DNA of 64,000 nt from positions 930,001 to 994,000 of the forward strand of contig NZ_CP043617.1 of assembly GCF_009258225.1 (NCBI RefSeq), read 5' to 3'. The notes under the pieces were generated by a model. The model made no database searches. It was not told the origin of the DNA and saw nothing but the letters and a program-made list of their open reading frames with translations. The position numbers and the translations under genes are program-made. Below are positions 8,576 through 17,753 of this stretch, piece by piece (position 1 is the first letter of the stretch; the number at the start of each line of letters is the position of its first letter). Source of the stretch: Sulfurimonas lithotrophica (lineage in GTDB: Bacteria; Campylobacterota; Campylobacteria; Campylobacterales; Sulfurimonadaceae).

Positions 8576-9356
8576 TACGTTTGTTTATGCTACAAGCAAT
8601 AAACAAGTTGAAGATTTTTTATATAAAAATTTTAAAAGTAATCCAAATATAAAATCTATAAAGATTGGTGTAAGTTCAAAAGTAAAAATAAAGCAAATGC
8701 CGCAATGGGAAGCTTTTATCGTTGATGTTGATGCAACGGTTAAAGGTGATAGAAAAGTTAAACAGAAGATGATATGGTTTTCAAACGGAATAGTGATGTC
8801 TCCTGATTTAATCGATATAAAAACAAATAAATCATTAAAAGACAGTGTCTCTCCAAAATTAGAAGCTAAGCACTATAAAAAAGAAAATCTTATTTACGGA
8901 AATGAAAATGCCAAGCACAAAGTAGCTATATTTTCCGACCCGCTATGCCCGTTTTGCCGCTCTTATGTTCCAGAAGCGATAGAATATATGAAAAAGCAAC
9001 CGGAGAATTTTGCTCTTTATTATTACCATTTTCCGTTGCCGTCATTGCATCCGGCTGCAGTTGAACTTTCAAAAGCAGCTATAGCAGCAGAACTTCAAGG
9101 CGTTAAGGATGTAGTTTTAAAACTCTACAATGTCAAACTTGATTCAAAAGAACGTAACGTATCCAAAATTTTAAAAGCATTTAACGATGCAGTAGGTACA
9201 AAAATAACCGAGAAAGATTTAAAAGATTCGAGTGTAGTTAAACATTTTGAACAAGATCGTAATATAGCAGATGACGTTATGGTTCAAGGTACACCGACAA
9301 TATTTTTTGACGGTGTAAAAGATAAATCAAAGAAAAAATATTTAGGTGTAAAATAG
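8532..9356 (+). CDS. DsbC/DsbG-like periplasmic thiol-disulfide protein
   Basis: A 274-residue exported protein. A Sec signal occupies residues 1-20, an N-terminal ~90-residue region resembles the DsbC dimerisation domain, and a thioredoxin fold follows with the active site C139-P-F-C142 (DPLCPFCRSY). The cis-proline loop is GTPTIFF. Family members isomerise or reduce disulfides in periplasmic proteins, and may serve cytochrome c maturation; which applies here is not shown. An AAGGA ribosome site at 8521-8525 supports ATG 8532, giving a 44-base overlap with fxsA. The hemC ATG follows the stop with no gap. Confidence 0.82.
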   Translation: MSLMLKLLAITLLSSTFVYATSNKQVEDFLYKNFKSNPNIKSIKIGVSSKVKIKQMPQWEAFIVDVDATVKGDRKVKQKMIWFSNGIVMSPDLIDIKTNKSLKDSVSPKLEAKHYKKENLIYGNENAKHKVAIFSDPLCPFCRSYVPEAIEYMKKQPENFALYYYHFPLPSLHPAAVELSKAAIAAELQGVKDVVLKLYNVKLDSKERNVSKILKAFNDAVGTKITEKDLKDSSVVKHFEQDRNIADDVMVQGTPTIFFDGVKDKSKKKYLGVK

Positions 9357-10316
9357 ATGGATAAACTCGTAATTGCGACAAGGGTTTCAGATTTAGCTTT
9401 ATGGCAAGCTTATCATGTAAAAGAAAGGGTGGAAGCTTCATTTCCGAATATAGAAGTTGAGTTAAACAAAATAGTAAGTAACGGTGATAAGGTTTTGGAT
9501 AAACCACTTGCTTTAATAGGCGGAAAAGGTCACTTTACAAAAGAACTTGAAGATGAGATGCTTGCAGGCAATGCACACTTGGCAGTACACTCTTTAAAAG
9601 ATGTACCGACATATATACCTGATGGTTTAGAACTTGTATCCGTAACACAGCGTCAAGATCAAAGTGACGTATTTTTATCTCATAAGTATAAAAGTCTGGA
9701 AGAACTGCCTCAAGGTTCAGTAGTTGGAACAACAAGTCTTAGACGCCGTATGCAGCTTTTACAAAAAAGACCTGATTTAAAAGTAAAAGATTTACGTGGA
9801 AACGTAAATACCAGACTTAGAAAACTAGCAGAAGGGCAATATGATGCCATTATATTAGCTTTCATCGGTTTGCATAGATTAGACTTACTAAAAGATATAC
9901 CTCATACGCAAAAACTATCACTTGATATGATGATACCGCCTATGGGTCAGGCAGCACTTGGTATAGAGATAGTTCAAGGTAATGATAAAGTACGCGAAAT
10001 AGCAGAGTCTTTAAAAGATGAAGATACATTTATCTGTACTCAAATAGAGAGAGACTTTATATCTAAAATCGGAGCAGGGTGTTCAGCTCCTGTTGCTTGT
10101 AATGCCGTTAAAAATGCAAATGAGATTACTTTTAGAGTTATGCTTGGGTTTCCCGATGGCACAAACGTGATGCAGGAAAAAGTAGTTTGTGATGCAAGTG
10201 AGTGTGAAAATTTAGGTAGTGAATTAGCTCAAAAGATGATAGACAACGGGGCACTGGAACTACTTAAACGTGCCGAAGATACTGCATTTAAAGAAGAGAT
10301 GCCTCAAAGATTATAA
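9357..10316 (+). CDS. hemC: porphobilinogen deaminase (hydroxymethylbilane synthase)
   Basis: A 319-residue enzyme that joins four porphobilinogens into hydroxymethylbilane. The dipyrromethane cofactor attaches to C242 in GAGCSAPVACNA. The N-terminal IATRVSDLALWQAY and the SLRRRMQLL and DLRGNVNTRL loops match the family substrate-binding segments. It is the last gene of the run that starts at ispB; its ATG directly follows the previous stop. A perfect 11-base-pair hairpin at 10323-10348, seven bases after the stop, may end the transcript. Confidence 0.95.
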   Translation: MDKLVIATRVSDLALWQAYHVKERVEASFPNIEVELNKIVSNGDKVLDKPLALIGGKGHFTKELEDEMLAGNAHLAVHSLKDVPTYIPDGLELVSVTQRQDQSDVFLSHKYKSLEELPQGSVVGTTSLRRRMQLLQKRPDLKVKDLRGNVNTRLRKLAEGQYDAIILAFIGLHRLDLLKDIPHTQKLSLDMMIPPMGQAALGIEIVQGNDKVREIAESLKDEDTFICTQIERDFISKIGAGCSAPVACNAVKNANEITFRVMLGFPDGTNVMQEKVVCDASECENLGSELAQKMIDNGALELLKRAEDTAFKEEMPQRL

Positions 10317-10322
10317 GGACAC

Positions 10323-10348
10323 AAGAAGATAATGGGGATTATCTTCTT
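10323..10348. terminator. perfect 11-bp hairpin between hemC and the tRNA genes
   Basis: AAGAAGATAAT and ATTATCTTCTT pair perfectly around a GGGG loop. The hairpin sits between the end of hemC and the convergent tRNA genes, so it could stop transcription from both sides. It lacks a clear T-tract on the plus strand, which keeps confidence moderate. Confidence 0.5.
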
Positions 10349-10401
10349 AGGAGAATGAAACAGGTTTATTAAAAGTTGTTTGATTGTTTTAAAAAAATTA
10401 G

Positions 10402-10476
10402 TGGTGACCCCGAGGAGAATCGAACTCCTGTAACATGGATGAAAACCATGGATCCTAACCGCTAGACGACGGGGCC
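10402..10476 (-). tRNA. tRNA-Glu(UUC)
   Basis: Read on the minus strand, the 75 bases fold into a full cloverleaf. The acceptor GGCCCCG pairs with CGGGGTC, the anticodon stem CATGG/CCATG encloses TTTTCAT (anticodon TTC), and the T-arm has GTTCGATTC. The terminal CCA is encoded in the genome. It lies nine bases downstream of tRNA-Lys and shares its promoter. Its product is the substrate of glutamyl-tRNA reductase, encoded 3.6 kb away. Confidence 0.95.
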
Positions 10477-10485
10477 TTAAAAAAA

Positions 10486-10561
10486 TGGTGTCCTGTTCAG
10501 GATTCGAACCTGAGGCCACATCATTAAAAGTGACGTGCTCTACCAACTGAGCTAACAAGAC
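10486..10561 (-). tRNA. tRNA-Lys(UUU)
   Basis: The 76-base minus-strand sequence forms a cloverleaf with acceptor GTCTTGT/ACAGGAC, a D-arm with AGCTCAGTTGGTAGAGC, the anticodon loop CTTTTAA (anticodon TTT), and a T-arm with GGTTCGAATCC. CCA is encoded. It is the first gene of a two-tRNA unit with a consensus promoter directly upstream. Confidence 0.95.
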
Positions 10562-10587
10562 GTTATTCTCTTTGTTAAGAGGTCGAA

Positions 10588-10616
10588 ATTATAGACAAAT
10601 CATTTTTTAATGTCAA
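10588..10616 (-). promoter_or_regulatory. consensus sigma-70 promoter for the tRNA-Lys/tRNA-Glu unit
   Basis: On the minus strand TTGACA (10611-10616) and TATAAT (10588-10593) are perfect hexamers with a 17-base spacer. The -10 lies 27 bases upstream of tRNA-Lys. This is the best promoter in the window, as expected for stable RNA genes. Confidence 0.88.
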
Positions 10617-10665
10617 GAGTTTTTTTGACAAATTTCTAAATTTTTTTAAAACATTACATTTTGGG

Positions 10666-10671
10666 TAAAAT
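10666..10671 (+). promoter_or_regulatory. possible -10 box directly upstream of the first BatA gene
   Basis: TAAAAT at 10666-10671 ends six bases before ATG 10678. If used, the message would begin at or next to the start codon, i.e. be leaderless; no ribosome site is visible. A TTGACA on this strand (10625-10630) is too far upstream for normal spacing. Confidence 0.35.
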
Positions 10672-10677
10672 GCGAAC

Positions 10678-11595
10678 ATGAATTATTTTTCTTTTGAGTA
10701 CCCTTGGTTTATATTGTTACTGATACCGATTATATATTGCCTATATAGATGTAAGGAATATTCAAAGAGTATTTTTTTTGTTCACTTACACCTTATGAGT
10801 GCAAAAAAAAGTTTAAAAAATATAGAGTGGATAATAAAGATACTGATTTTTATATTTTTGGTCGTAGCTTTAGCTTCCCCTATTTTAATAGATAAAACAA
10901 ACCCTCTTAACCGTCACGGAAAAGATATAGTCTTAGCAATAGATGCAAGCGGTTCTATGAACTCATCCGGTTTTGCCGAGGATGAGGAAGAGTTAAAGGG
11001 AAAAAGCCGCTTTGAAATAACAAAACATATAGCAAAAAGTTTTATAAATACAAGACAAAGCGATAATATAGGTGTAGTAATGTTTGGTGATTTTGCTTTT
11101 ATTGCATCTCCGATAACTTATGAGAAAAATATTATTGTAGATATGCTTGATCTGTTGACTCAGGGTATGGCAGGACAAAATACGGCAATCGGTGAAGCTA
11201 TAGCTATAGGTGTGCGTGCTTTTAAACACTCACGTGCAAAAAGTAAGATAATAATACTCCTTAGTGACGGTGAACACAATAGCGGAACGATAAGCCCAAA
11301 AGAAGCGGTAAAAATAGCAAAAGATAAAGATGTTAAGATATATACGATTGCCATTGGGAAAAAAGGTGAGGCTGATGAATCCCTACTTATGAAAATAGCA
11401 TTAGATAGTGATGCACATTTTTATTATGCATCCAATGCTAAAGAGTTAAAAGCGGTATATGAAAATATTGATAAACTGGAGAGTTCAAAGATAAAAAGCA
11501 GAGAGTATTTGTTAAAAGATTATCTTTATGAGATATTTTTACTCTTAGCTACAGCACTTTTAATCTACTTAATATACAGGGAGATAAAAAGATGA
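10678..11595 (+). CDS. BatA-like von Willebrand A (vWA) membrane protein, cluster I
   Basis: A 305-residue protein with two N-terminal membrane helices (about residues 9-23 and 51-70), a vWA domain and a C-terminal helix near 283-300. The metal-ion (MIDAS) site is intact: D89-A-S91-G-S93, then Thr in GQNTAIGEA and Asp in LLSDGEHN. BatA proteins sit in the inner membrane with the vWA domain exposed and act with MoxR ATPases, BatB/C and BatD in envelope stress or enzyme maturation; the exact function is unresolved. It overlaps the next gene by four bases (ATGA). This cluster has no MoxR or DUF58 gene of its own. Confidence 0.85.
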   Translation: MNYFSFEYPWFILLLIPIIYCLYRCKEYSKSIFFVHLHLMSAKKSLKNIEWIIKILIFIFLVVALASPILIDKTNPLNRHGKDIVLAIDASGSMNSSGFAEDEEELKGKSRFEITKHIAKSFINTRQSDNIGVVMFGDFAFIASPITYEKNIIVDMLDLLTQGMAGQNTAIGEAIAIGVRAFKHSRAKSKIIILLSDGEHNSGTISPKEAVKIAKDKDVKIYTIAIGKKGEADESLLMKIALDSDAHFYYASNAKELKAVYENIDKLESSKIKSREYLLKDYLYEIFLLLATALLIYLIYREIKR

Positions 11596-13016
11596 ACTTT
11601 TTAAATCCTGAATTTTTTTGGTTGTTTTTATTTTTACTTGCCGTGTATGTAAAAAAAGACTATAAAAAGTTCAATCCAAGTACATACGGATATGTTGTTA
11701 CATTTATTTTTATTGTTATTGCACTTAGCAGACCTGTAATAGAACAAGAACCTATAAAAACAAAACAATCTTTAAATGATGTAGTCATAGGTGTTGATTT
11801 GTCCTACTCGATGCAGGGAGAGGATATAAGTCCAAACAGACTCTCTAGTGCAAAAGAGTATCTCTCTAATCTCGTAAAAAATAATACAAAAACAAGATTT
11901 GGAGTACTTGGATTTACAACAAATGCAATAGTGCTTAGTCCACTTACACAAGACAGTGAACTGCTTTTGCATCTGTTTAACTCTTTGGATGAATCACTTA
12001 TCGTAACTAAAGGCTCCAGTGTAATGCCTGCGTTAAAACTAGCGAGAAGATTATCTAAAAGTAAAAAACTTTCAGTTGTTCTTTTAACCGACGGCGGGGA
12101 TGAATTAAACTACAGTGATGAATCCGAGTTTGCAAAAGAAAATAAAATGACTGTAAATATTATGATGCTAGCGACAAATAGCGGTTCGACTCTTAAGCTA
12201 AAAAACGGAGATTTGCTTGAAGATGAAAAAGGTGATATTGTAGTAAGCCGAGCAAATTCTGCCATCAAAACTATAGCAGATGCAACAGGTGGAGTCTATA
12301 GTACAAACTTTAGTGATATAATCTCGGCATTATCATCCCAAAGAGAGGCAAATATTAATACTCAGGTCACTATTGTTCAAAATAAGGAACTTTTTTATTA
12401 TTTTATTGTTTTGGCAATACTAAGCTTTTTAGTAAGTGTTACAAGTCTAAAAAGATTTGTTATAGCTTTTTTAATTTTAATCGGTGTAGATGTGCAAGCA
12501 TTTGACTATAAAAGCTTTTATGAGGCAAATAGATTATATACTGAGGGTAAGTATGAAAAAGCCCTGCAAAAGTATAAACAACTTCGCTCTAGCGATGCTT
12601 TAGATAAGTCTATAGTTTTTTATAACATTGCAAACAGCTACGTAAGGCTAAAAGAGTTTAAAAAAGCTAGGGAGAACTATATGAAATCACTTACACTTCA
12701 TTACTCTTTGGAAGCGGATGAAAATCTTTATTTTATAAAAGACGTAGATGAAGAGAAACAGATGAGTACGGGTCAGCAAAAAAGTGTAAAAAAATCTTCA
12801 GATGCCAAACAAAAAGAATCAAGTGAAAAGCAAAAAGAGGGTGGCGGCTCAAATATGAATGTAAGTGCAGCCTCAAGTTCCGCAAGCGATAACAGCGGAA
12901 AAAAAGTAAAATCAAATCAAAGCTCCGTAGATATGAGTAATGGAAAGGCAAAACTAAGTTCGCGTCAATATGAGTTAATAAATAAAAGGGGTGTAAGTGA
13001 AAAACAACCTTGGTAA
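11592..13016 (+). CDS. BatB/BatC fusion: vWA domain plus TPR protein, cluster I
   Basis: A 474-residue protein with two N-terminal helices, a vWA domain with D69-L-S71-Y-S73, a pair of helices around 267-302, and a TPR-like region (about 305-400; YTEGKYEKALQKYKQL and similar). A Ser/Lys/Gly-rich tail follows. In many bacteria the vWA (BatB) and TPR (BatC) parts are separate proteins; here they are one chain. The last codons (KQPW, stop) lie in a 20-base overlap with the start of the BatD gene. The paralogue at 20910 has the same order and a matching EKPW end. Confidence 0.83.
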   Translation: MNFLNPEFFWLFLFLLAVYVKKDYKKFNPSTYGYVVTFIFIVIALSRPVIEQEPIKTKQSLNDVVIGVDLSYSMQGEDISPNRLSSAKEYLSNLVKNNTKTRFGVLGFTTNAIVLSPLTQDSELLLHLFNSLDESLIVTKGSSVMPALKLARRLSKSKKLSVVLLTDGGDELNYSDESEFAKENKMTVNIMMLATNSGSTLKLKNGDLLEDEKGDIVVSRANSAIKTIADATGGVYSTNFSDIISALSSQREANINTQVTIVQNKELFYYFIVLAILSFLVSVTSLKRFVIAFLILIGVDVQAFDYKSFYEANRLYTEGKYEKALQKYKQLRSSDALDKSIVFYNIANSYVRLKEFKKARENYMKSLTLHYSLEADENLYFIKDVDEEKQMSTGQQKSVKKSSDAKQKESSEKQKEGGGSNMNVSAASSSASDNSGKKVKSNQSSVDMSNGKAKLSSRQYELINKRGVSEKQPW

Positions 13017-14091
13017 GATACTGATAATACTAATAATAATTTTTATAAACCTAGATGCCAAAGAGTACATTTGGAGTGCGTCTATAAATAAAAAACAAGC
13101 ATATGTAAATGAAGCCGTGCATCTACACTATAGCTGTAAGTTTAATTCAAGAGACGAGCTACATGTAATAGAGTTTAATCCTGTAGGTACTTACAAAGAT
13201 TACGATATTTATCTCTTAAGCGAGAGTGAAAATATCATAGACGGCAAACGCGTAAATGATTTTGAATTTGTCGCTTTTTTAAAAAAAGCGGGCTTAATAG
13301 AATTTAATTTTGATGTTTTGATGAAAAAAACAAATCAAGACTCCATAAACAATACTGTACTTGGTCGTGACAATGCCGACTATGAACAATTTAGCAAAAA
13401 ACTTATAAAACAGAAAAAACTGAGCATCGATGTCTTAGCAAACGATATTACGCTTCTTGGTGATTTTGAATTTAAAGTAAAAAAAGATAAAACGAGCATC
13501 GATGCTTATGAACCTTACCATTTTGAACTAATCATAGAGGGTACGGGTAATCTTGATAAACTAGAAGATATAGATTTAAAAATACCCGGTGCAAAAGTAT
13601 TTACATCTAGGGCACAAAAGAATTATGTGTTGACAGAAGATGGTTATAAGGGAAAATGGAGTCAAAAATTCGCCATAGTTTCATCTGAAAACTTTGAATT
13701 TCCAAATATTAGCTATGAGTTTTATGAGAAAAAATCAAATACTTTAAAATCATATGAGATAAAATCTTTTGAAGTAAAGGTAAAAGAGTTATATAAAAAA
13801 GAAGATCTTTTAGATGATGTTAAAGAGGAAAGAAATATTTTTAAAACAGAGTATCTGTACTATATTTTAATTTTTATCAGTGGTTTTTTAGCAGGTAAAA
13901 TAAAAATAAGTAAAAATTCCAAAGACGAAAAAAAAGGTGATTTAACTCATAAAGTACAATCTTGTAAAACTTTGGATGAGTTATTAGTATTGTTAATAAT
14001 TATAGATTCTGTAAAATACAGTGACTTGATAAAAAAGCTTGAATCTAAAGAGTTGTCTTTATTAGAAGCTAAAAAACAACTTAGTAAATAG
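12997..14091 (+). CDS. BatD-like membrane protein, cluster I (short form)
   Basis: A 364-residue protein with an N-terminal signal or anchor helix, beta-rich periplasmic domains, one C-terminal transmembrane helix (about 286-302) and a ~60-residue cytoplasmic tail. The LLGDFEFKVKKDKTSIDAYE and GTGNLDKLEDI segments match GDFTIDAKVDKTSI and GLGNLEDIKTL in the BatD at 22753, so they are paralogues; this copy is about 110 residues shorter at the N-terminal side. The start is GTG 12997, supported by AAAGGGG five bases upstream and by alignment with the paralogue. The gene starts inside the previous one. Confidence 0.8.
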   Translation: MKNNLGKILIILIIIFINLDAKEYIWSASINKKQAYVNEAVHLHYSCKFNSRDELHVIEFNPVGTYKDYDIYLLSESENIIDGKRVNDFEFVAFLKKAGLIEFNFDVLMKKTNQDSINNTVLGRDNADYEQFSKKLIKQKKLSIDVLANDITLLGDFEFKVKKDKTSIDAYEPYHFELIIEGTGNLDKLEDIDLKIPGAKVFTSRAQKNYVLTEDGYKGKWSQKFAIVSSENFEFPNISYEFYEKKSNTLKSYEIKSFEVKVKELYKKEDLLDDVKEERNIFKTEYLYYILIFISGFLAGKIKISKNSKDEKKGDLTHKVQSCKTLDELLVLLIIIDSVKYSDLIKKLESKELSLLEAKKQLSK

Positions 14092-14159
14092 CATATTTAT
14101 AAAAAATCTTGTACAATACGGCTACATTACGAAATAAAAAAACATTTGGGGATATTATA

Positions 14160-16427
14160 ATGAACACAAAAAGTATAAAATTTAGAATTACTTCTTTAAT
14201 AGCCGTGGCTATTTTTGTAGTTATATCAAGTATACTTTATATATCTGTATCACGTGCAACCGAGTCTTTGGTTAAGAGTAATATTGATTTACTAGATGCC
14301 GTAAAAGAGTCTAAAAAAGAACATATAAACGATTTTTTCTCATCAGTAAAAAACCTTTTGCTTGCCAAAAGTACGGATAATGCAACTACTCAAATTTTAT
14401 GGACTTTGGATGAAGGCTTTGAAGAACTTGAAGACTATGATGAAGTTGATATGGAAACAATAAAAAAAGAGTTGATTAAACATTATAAGAACGAATATAT
14501 TAACAAAATAAATTATAAGGTCAAAAACTCAGCCCCAAAACGCTCAGCAGAAGAATATCTTCCTAAATCAAAAAGTGCACTTGTAGCTCAATATCTTTAT
14601 ATAATACAAAATCAATATCCGGTCGGTGAAAAAGATAAACTCTTTATGAACAAAGAGTCAAAAGATACTTACTCGCCTAACCATGTACAAGTACATCCTA
14701 CATATAAACATATACTCGACAATTACGGATTATATGATATCTTTTTGGTAAATTCTAACGGTGATATAGTTTATTCCGTAGCTAAAGAAAAAGATTTTGG
14801 AACAAATATTTTAAGAGGCGTATATGCAAACAGCGGTCTTGGAAAAGTCTTCAAAAAAATCCAAAATACCCAAAGAGGTGAAGTTGCATTTTCCGATTAC
14901 TCGCCTTATGAGCCTAGTTTCAATGACCAAGGTCTATTTTTAGCATCTCCGCTTAATTTCGGAAAAGATTTTGAAGGTGCCGTAATCTTCCAACTACCGC
15001 GTTCTAAGATAAACAATGTTATGAACTTTCATGGAAACTATGAAAAAGCTGGTCTTGGAAAAACTGGTATTGCAAATTTAGTTTCAAATGACGGATATAT
15101 GAAAAACGACAGTCGTTTTTTAAAAGATATTACCGATAAAGATGTTATTAATTCAGGAACGACTATCGGTACCGTTCAAATAAAATCAAAATCGGTGGAT
15201 GCAATTCGTGAAGGTAAAAGCGGCAGTTGGATTATAAATAACGATATGGGTGTCAGTGTTATAAGTTCATATGAACCTCTTAATGTTTTTGGAAAAAAAT
15301 GGGGTATTATCGTTGAGATTGAAGAGGAAGAAGTATTAGATAACGTTAATGAGTTAAGAGATGCTATTTTAATGATTTCGGTAGGCTTGTTTTTAGTCTT
15401 TTTCGTATTAAGTGCGTTTTTGATACAAAAAATAGTAGTGAGTAAACTTCAAGTACTTCAAGATGCTACATATGATTTGGCAAAAGGCGAGGGTGACTTG
15501 ACTCAGCGCATTTCCGTACCAAAAGGTGATGAAATATCTGAAGTCGCTACAAATATAAACGATTTTATTAAAAAAGTTCAAACAACCGTATCTGAAGCAA
15601 AAAATTCATCGTCACAAAATACTTCTATAGCATCTACACTCTCGACTACATCTATAAATATGCAAGAAAAAGCTCAGCAAGAAAGTGAGATTGTCGAGGC
15701 TGTATCAACAGAAGGAAACAACCTTAGAGATATATTGACAAGTTCAGTTGAGCAAGCAAAACAAACTAAAGAGAATATTAACTCTGCAGGTATAATTCTT
15801 CGTAATGTAAATAATCAAATTATACATCTTGCAAACGAAGTACAACATCGTGCAGATGATGAACTGCAACTATCACACAGGCTGGAGCAGTTAAGCTCAG
15901 ATGCCGAACAAGTAAAAAGTGTACTTGAAGTTATATCCGATATTGCTGACCAGACAAATCTTTTAGCTTTAAACGCAGCTATAGAAGCTGCCCGTGCGGG
16001 TGAACACGGTCGTGGATTTGCCGTAGTTGCAGATGAAGTTAGAAAACTGGCAGAACGCACGCAAAAATCACTCTCAGAGATTAATGCTACTATCAGTGTT
16101 ATCGTTCAGTCGGTTATAGATGCAAGTGACAGCATCTCTACAAATGCTAAAGAGATGGAGAGTTTGTCTCAGTATGCATCTAAAGCCGAAGAAGATATAA
16201 ATACAAGTGTTGAGTCGATTGAACAGTCTATAACACAAGTTGATGAGACCGTAACGGGATATATAAACAATTCGGCAACGGTTGAATCTATGGTAAATAA
16301 AGTTAATGAGATTGAAGATATATCGTCTCAAAACAAAAGAAGTATAGAAGATATTGCCAATGCATCATCCGAGTTATCTAAGATGACTGCAAACTTGGAC
16401 AAAATGTTAAACGACTACAACACATAA
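14160..16427 (+). CDS. methyl-accepting chemotaxis protein with Cache-type sensor
   Basis: A 755-residue chemoreceptor. The first helix is at about 10-30, followed by a ~370-residue periplasmic region of Cache type ([21 protein letters not shown]), a second helix at about 402-424, a HAMP domain, and the conserved signalling hairpin at about 597-634 ([18 protein letters not shown]). It has no CheR-docking pentapeptide at the end. The ligand is unknown. I chose ATG 14160 over an upstream ATG at 14109 because a TTGGGGA ribosome site precedes it and a TACAAT -10 box (14111-14116) would start the message after 14109. Confidence 0.9.
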   Translation: MNTKSIKFRITSLIAVAIFVVISSILYISVSRATESLVKSNIDLLDAVKESKKEHINDFFSSVKNLLLAKSTDNATTQILWTLDEGFEELEDYDEVDMETIKKELIKHYKNEYINKINYKVKNSAPKRSAEEYLPKSKSALVAQYLYIIQNQYPVGEKDKLFMNKESKDTYSPNHVQVHPTYKHILDNYGLYDIFLVNSNGDIVYSVAKEKDFGTNILRGVYANSGLGKVFKKIQNTQRGEVAFSDYSPYEPSFNDQGLFLASPLNFGKDFEGAVIFQLPRSKINNVMNFHGNYEKAGLGKTGIANLVSNDGYMKNDSRFLKDITDKDVINSGTTIGTVQIKSKSVDAIREGKSGSWIINNDMGVSVISSYEPLNVFGKKWGIIVEIEEEEVLDNVNELRDAILMISVGLFLVFFVLSAFLIQKIVVSKLQVLQDATYDLAKGEGDLTQRISVPKGDEISEVATNINDFIKKVQTTVSEAKNSSSQNTSIASTLSTTSINMQEKAQQESEIVEAVSTEGNNLRDILTSSVEQAKQTKENINSAGIILRNVNNQIIHLANEVQHRADDELQLSHRLEQLSSDAEQVKSVLEVISDIADQTNLLALNAAIEAARAGEHGRGFAVVADEVRKLAERTQKSLSEINATISVIVQSVIDASDSISTNAKEMESLSQYASKAEEDINTSVESIEQSITQVDETVTGYINNSATVESMVNKVNEIEDISSQNKRSIEDIANASSELSKMTANLDKMLNDYNT

Positions 16428-16430
16428 GTT

Positions 16431-17141
16431 TTGCAAGACAAAATATACTACCTATCTAAAGAACTCTTTGAAGATGACTTTTACTTCAAAGAGGTTATCT
16501 GTAAAAATACCAAAAATAACTACTACTGGAGTGATGAGTGGAGTGAAGAGTTTTATATAAAACTCGCACAACTTGGGTTTATCTCAACTACTTATGATAC
16601 AAAAGACGGTTTAGTTTTGCTTCCTGAGCTTCAACTAGACTATGCCGTTTTAGACTTTAAAGAACTTCACATATCTAAAAAAGTAAAAAAACTTCTGGAT
16701 TCTGATAAATATATTTTTACAAAAAACACTCAGTTTCATAATGTTTTAGAATCCATAGATAAACTGCATAAATACAACTGGTTAAAGGGAAAATATAAAG
16801 ATATTTTAATGTCTTTGTATGCATCTAACGAAGATAGAGATGATTTTGAAATTATGAGTTTTGAAGTGTTATGCTCATCTACAAAAAAATTAGTTGCGGG
16901 CGAAGTAGGTTATAAAACAGGTGGCATATATACAAGTCTCAGCGGTTTTAGCCTTAGAGATAAAGAGTATAACAATTTTGGTAACCTTCAAATGGTTTTA
17001 CTTGCACAGTACTTGGAAAAAAATGGATACTTGTTTTGGAATCTCGGGCATCCTCATATGGAGTACAAGAAAAAACTCGGTGCTAAAGTTTACAGCAGAG
17101 ACGAGTTTTTAAAGAGATTCATACACATGTCTGAAAAATAA
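16431..17141 (+). CDS. leucyl/phenylalanyl-tRNA-protein transferase-like protein
   Basis: A 236-residue protein that aligns by eye with Aat, the enzyme that adds Leu or Phe to protein N-termini for ClpS/ClpAP degradation. Shared stretches include ELHISKKVKKL (E. coli ELHISRSMKRF), a GEVGYKTGGIYTSLSGFSLRD segment matching GGMYGV...ESMFSR, and NFGNLQMVLLAQYLEKNGYLFWNLG. It is divergent, so transferase activity is uncertain; it may be another member of the same acyltransferase fold. The start is TTG, three bases after the chemoreceptor stop, with no clear ribosome site, suggesting coupled translation. Confidence 0.65.
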   Translation: MQDKIYYLSKELFEDDFYFKEVICKNTKNNYYWSDEWSEEFYIKLAQLGFISTTYDTKDGLVLLPELQLDYAVLDFKELHISKKVKKLLDSDKYIFTKNTQFHNVLESIDKLHKYNWLKGKYKDILMSLYASNEDRDDFEIMSFEVLCSSTKKLVAGEVGYKTGGIYTSLSGFSLRDKEYNNFGNLQMVLLAQYLEKNGYLFWNLGHPHMEYKKKLGAKVYSRDEFLKRFIHMSEK

Positions 17142-17145
17142 AGCA

Positions 17146-17616
17146 CTATTTTTTTTGCTCCTCTATTTTTTGTACTACTATACTTTTATCAATACCTGCA
17201 GCATATTTATAAACAAGTGTTCCTCCGCTTCTACCTTGGTAAAGCGAAGCTATCAATACGATTATAATTAAAACAAGAGAAATGTTTTCATATAACACAG
17301 AGTTTTTGGAAATCGCAAACCATTTCACAATGGAAGTAACTACCAAGATGCCTACAACTATAAAACCGAATATTTTATGTTTATTTAAAGAATTTATACC
17401 TTCTTGAAGGATATTTTGATCTGTGATAATTTTTTGTGCATCATCTATCCCGCTAACTACTGCGAGAAAAGAAGCCAGCATCGCAAAACCTATAATTCTC
17501 AAAGCTGCTTTGGAATACGCTTTATCTTTTGTAATAAAATATGTAAACTGTGAAAATAAAGCGATAATCGGTAACGCTACCACAAAATGTACAAACGGAG
17601 GATGTAAGATATTCAT
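17146..17616 (-). CDS. DUF2231-family four-helix membrane protein
   Basis: A 156-residue membrane protein with four hydrophobic segments and the opening HPPFVHFVVALPI that typifies DUF2231 (the two His residues are conserved in the family). Members are uncharacterised; the paired His in membrane helices suggests haem or metal binding, but this is inference. An AAGGAAG ribosome site precedes ATG 17616. It is transcribed away from the second Bat cluster across a 187-base divergent region. Confidence 0.75.
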   Translation of the reverse strand: MNILHPPFVHFVVALPIIALFSQFTYFITKDKAYSKAALRIIGFAMLASFLAVVSGIDDAQKIITDQNILQEGINSLNKHKIFGFIVVGILVVTSIVKWFAISKNSVLYENISLVLIIIVLIASLYQGRSGGTLVYKYAAGIDKSIVVQKIEEQKK

Positions 17617-17647
17617 TTTTCTTCCTTTTTAGTTAGAGGGTAGATAG

Positions 17648-17653
17648 ATTGTA
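17648..17653 (-). promoter_or_regulatory. -10 box of the DUF2231 gene
   Basis: TACAAT on the minus strand, 31 bases before ATG 17616, within TACTACAAT. The same nine bases form the -10 region of the divergent MoxR promoter at 17774-17782. No clear -35 is visible. Confidence 0.4.
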
Positions 17654-17724
17654 GTATTAAAAAAATTAATAATATATTAAATTGTTTTAATAACTCTTAA
17701 GTAAGTAAAATAAGTGTTAATACT

Positions 17725-17737
17725 GTCATAAAATGAC
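17725..17737. promoter_or_regulatory. operator-like palindrome upstream of the MoxR gene
   Basis: GTCATAAAATGAC has five-base arms around AAA and lies midway in the divergent region. Its inner 11 bases, TCATAAAATGA, are identical to the core of the two half-sites of the palindrome upstream of the TetR gene (24717-24747). A regulator binding site is possible but unproven. Confidence 0.35.
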
Positions 17738-17753
17738 TATATTTAACCAAACA

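Noticed and set aside
10304-10558. 84-codon minus-strand open frame
   Set aside because: It runs across both tRNA genes and the hairpin after hemC; the tRNA cloverleaves explain the sequence.
14109-14159. Upstream ATG extending the chemoreceptor by 17 codons
   Set aside because: The TACAAT box overlaps this ATG and a proper ribosome site lies before ATG 14160.
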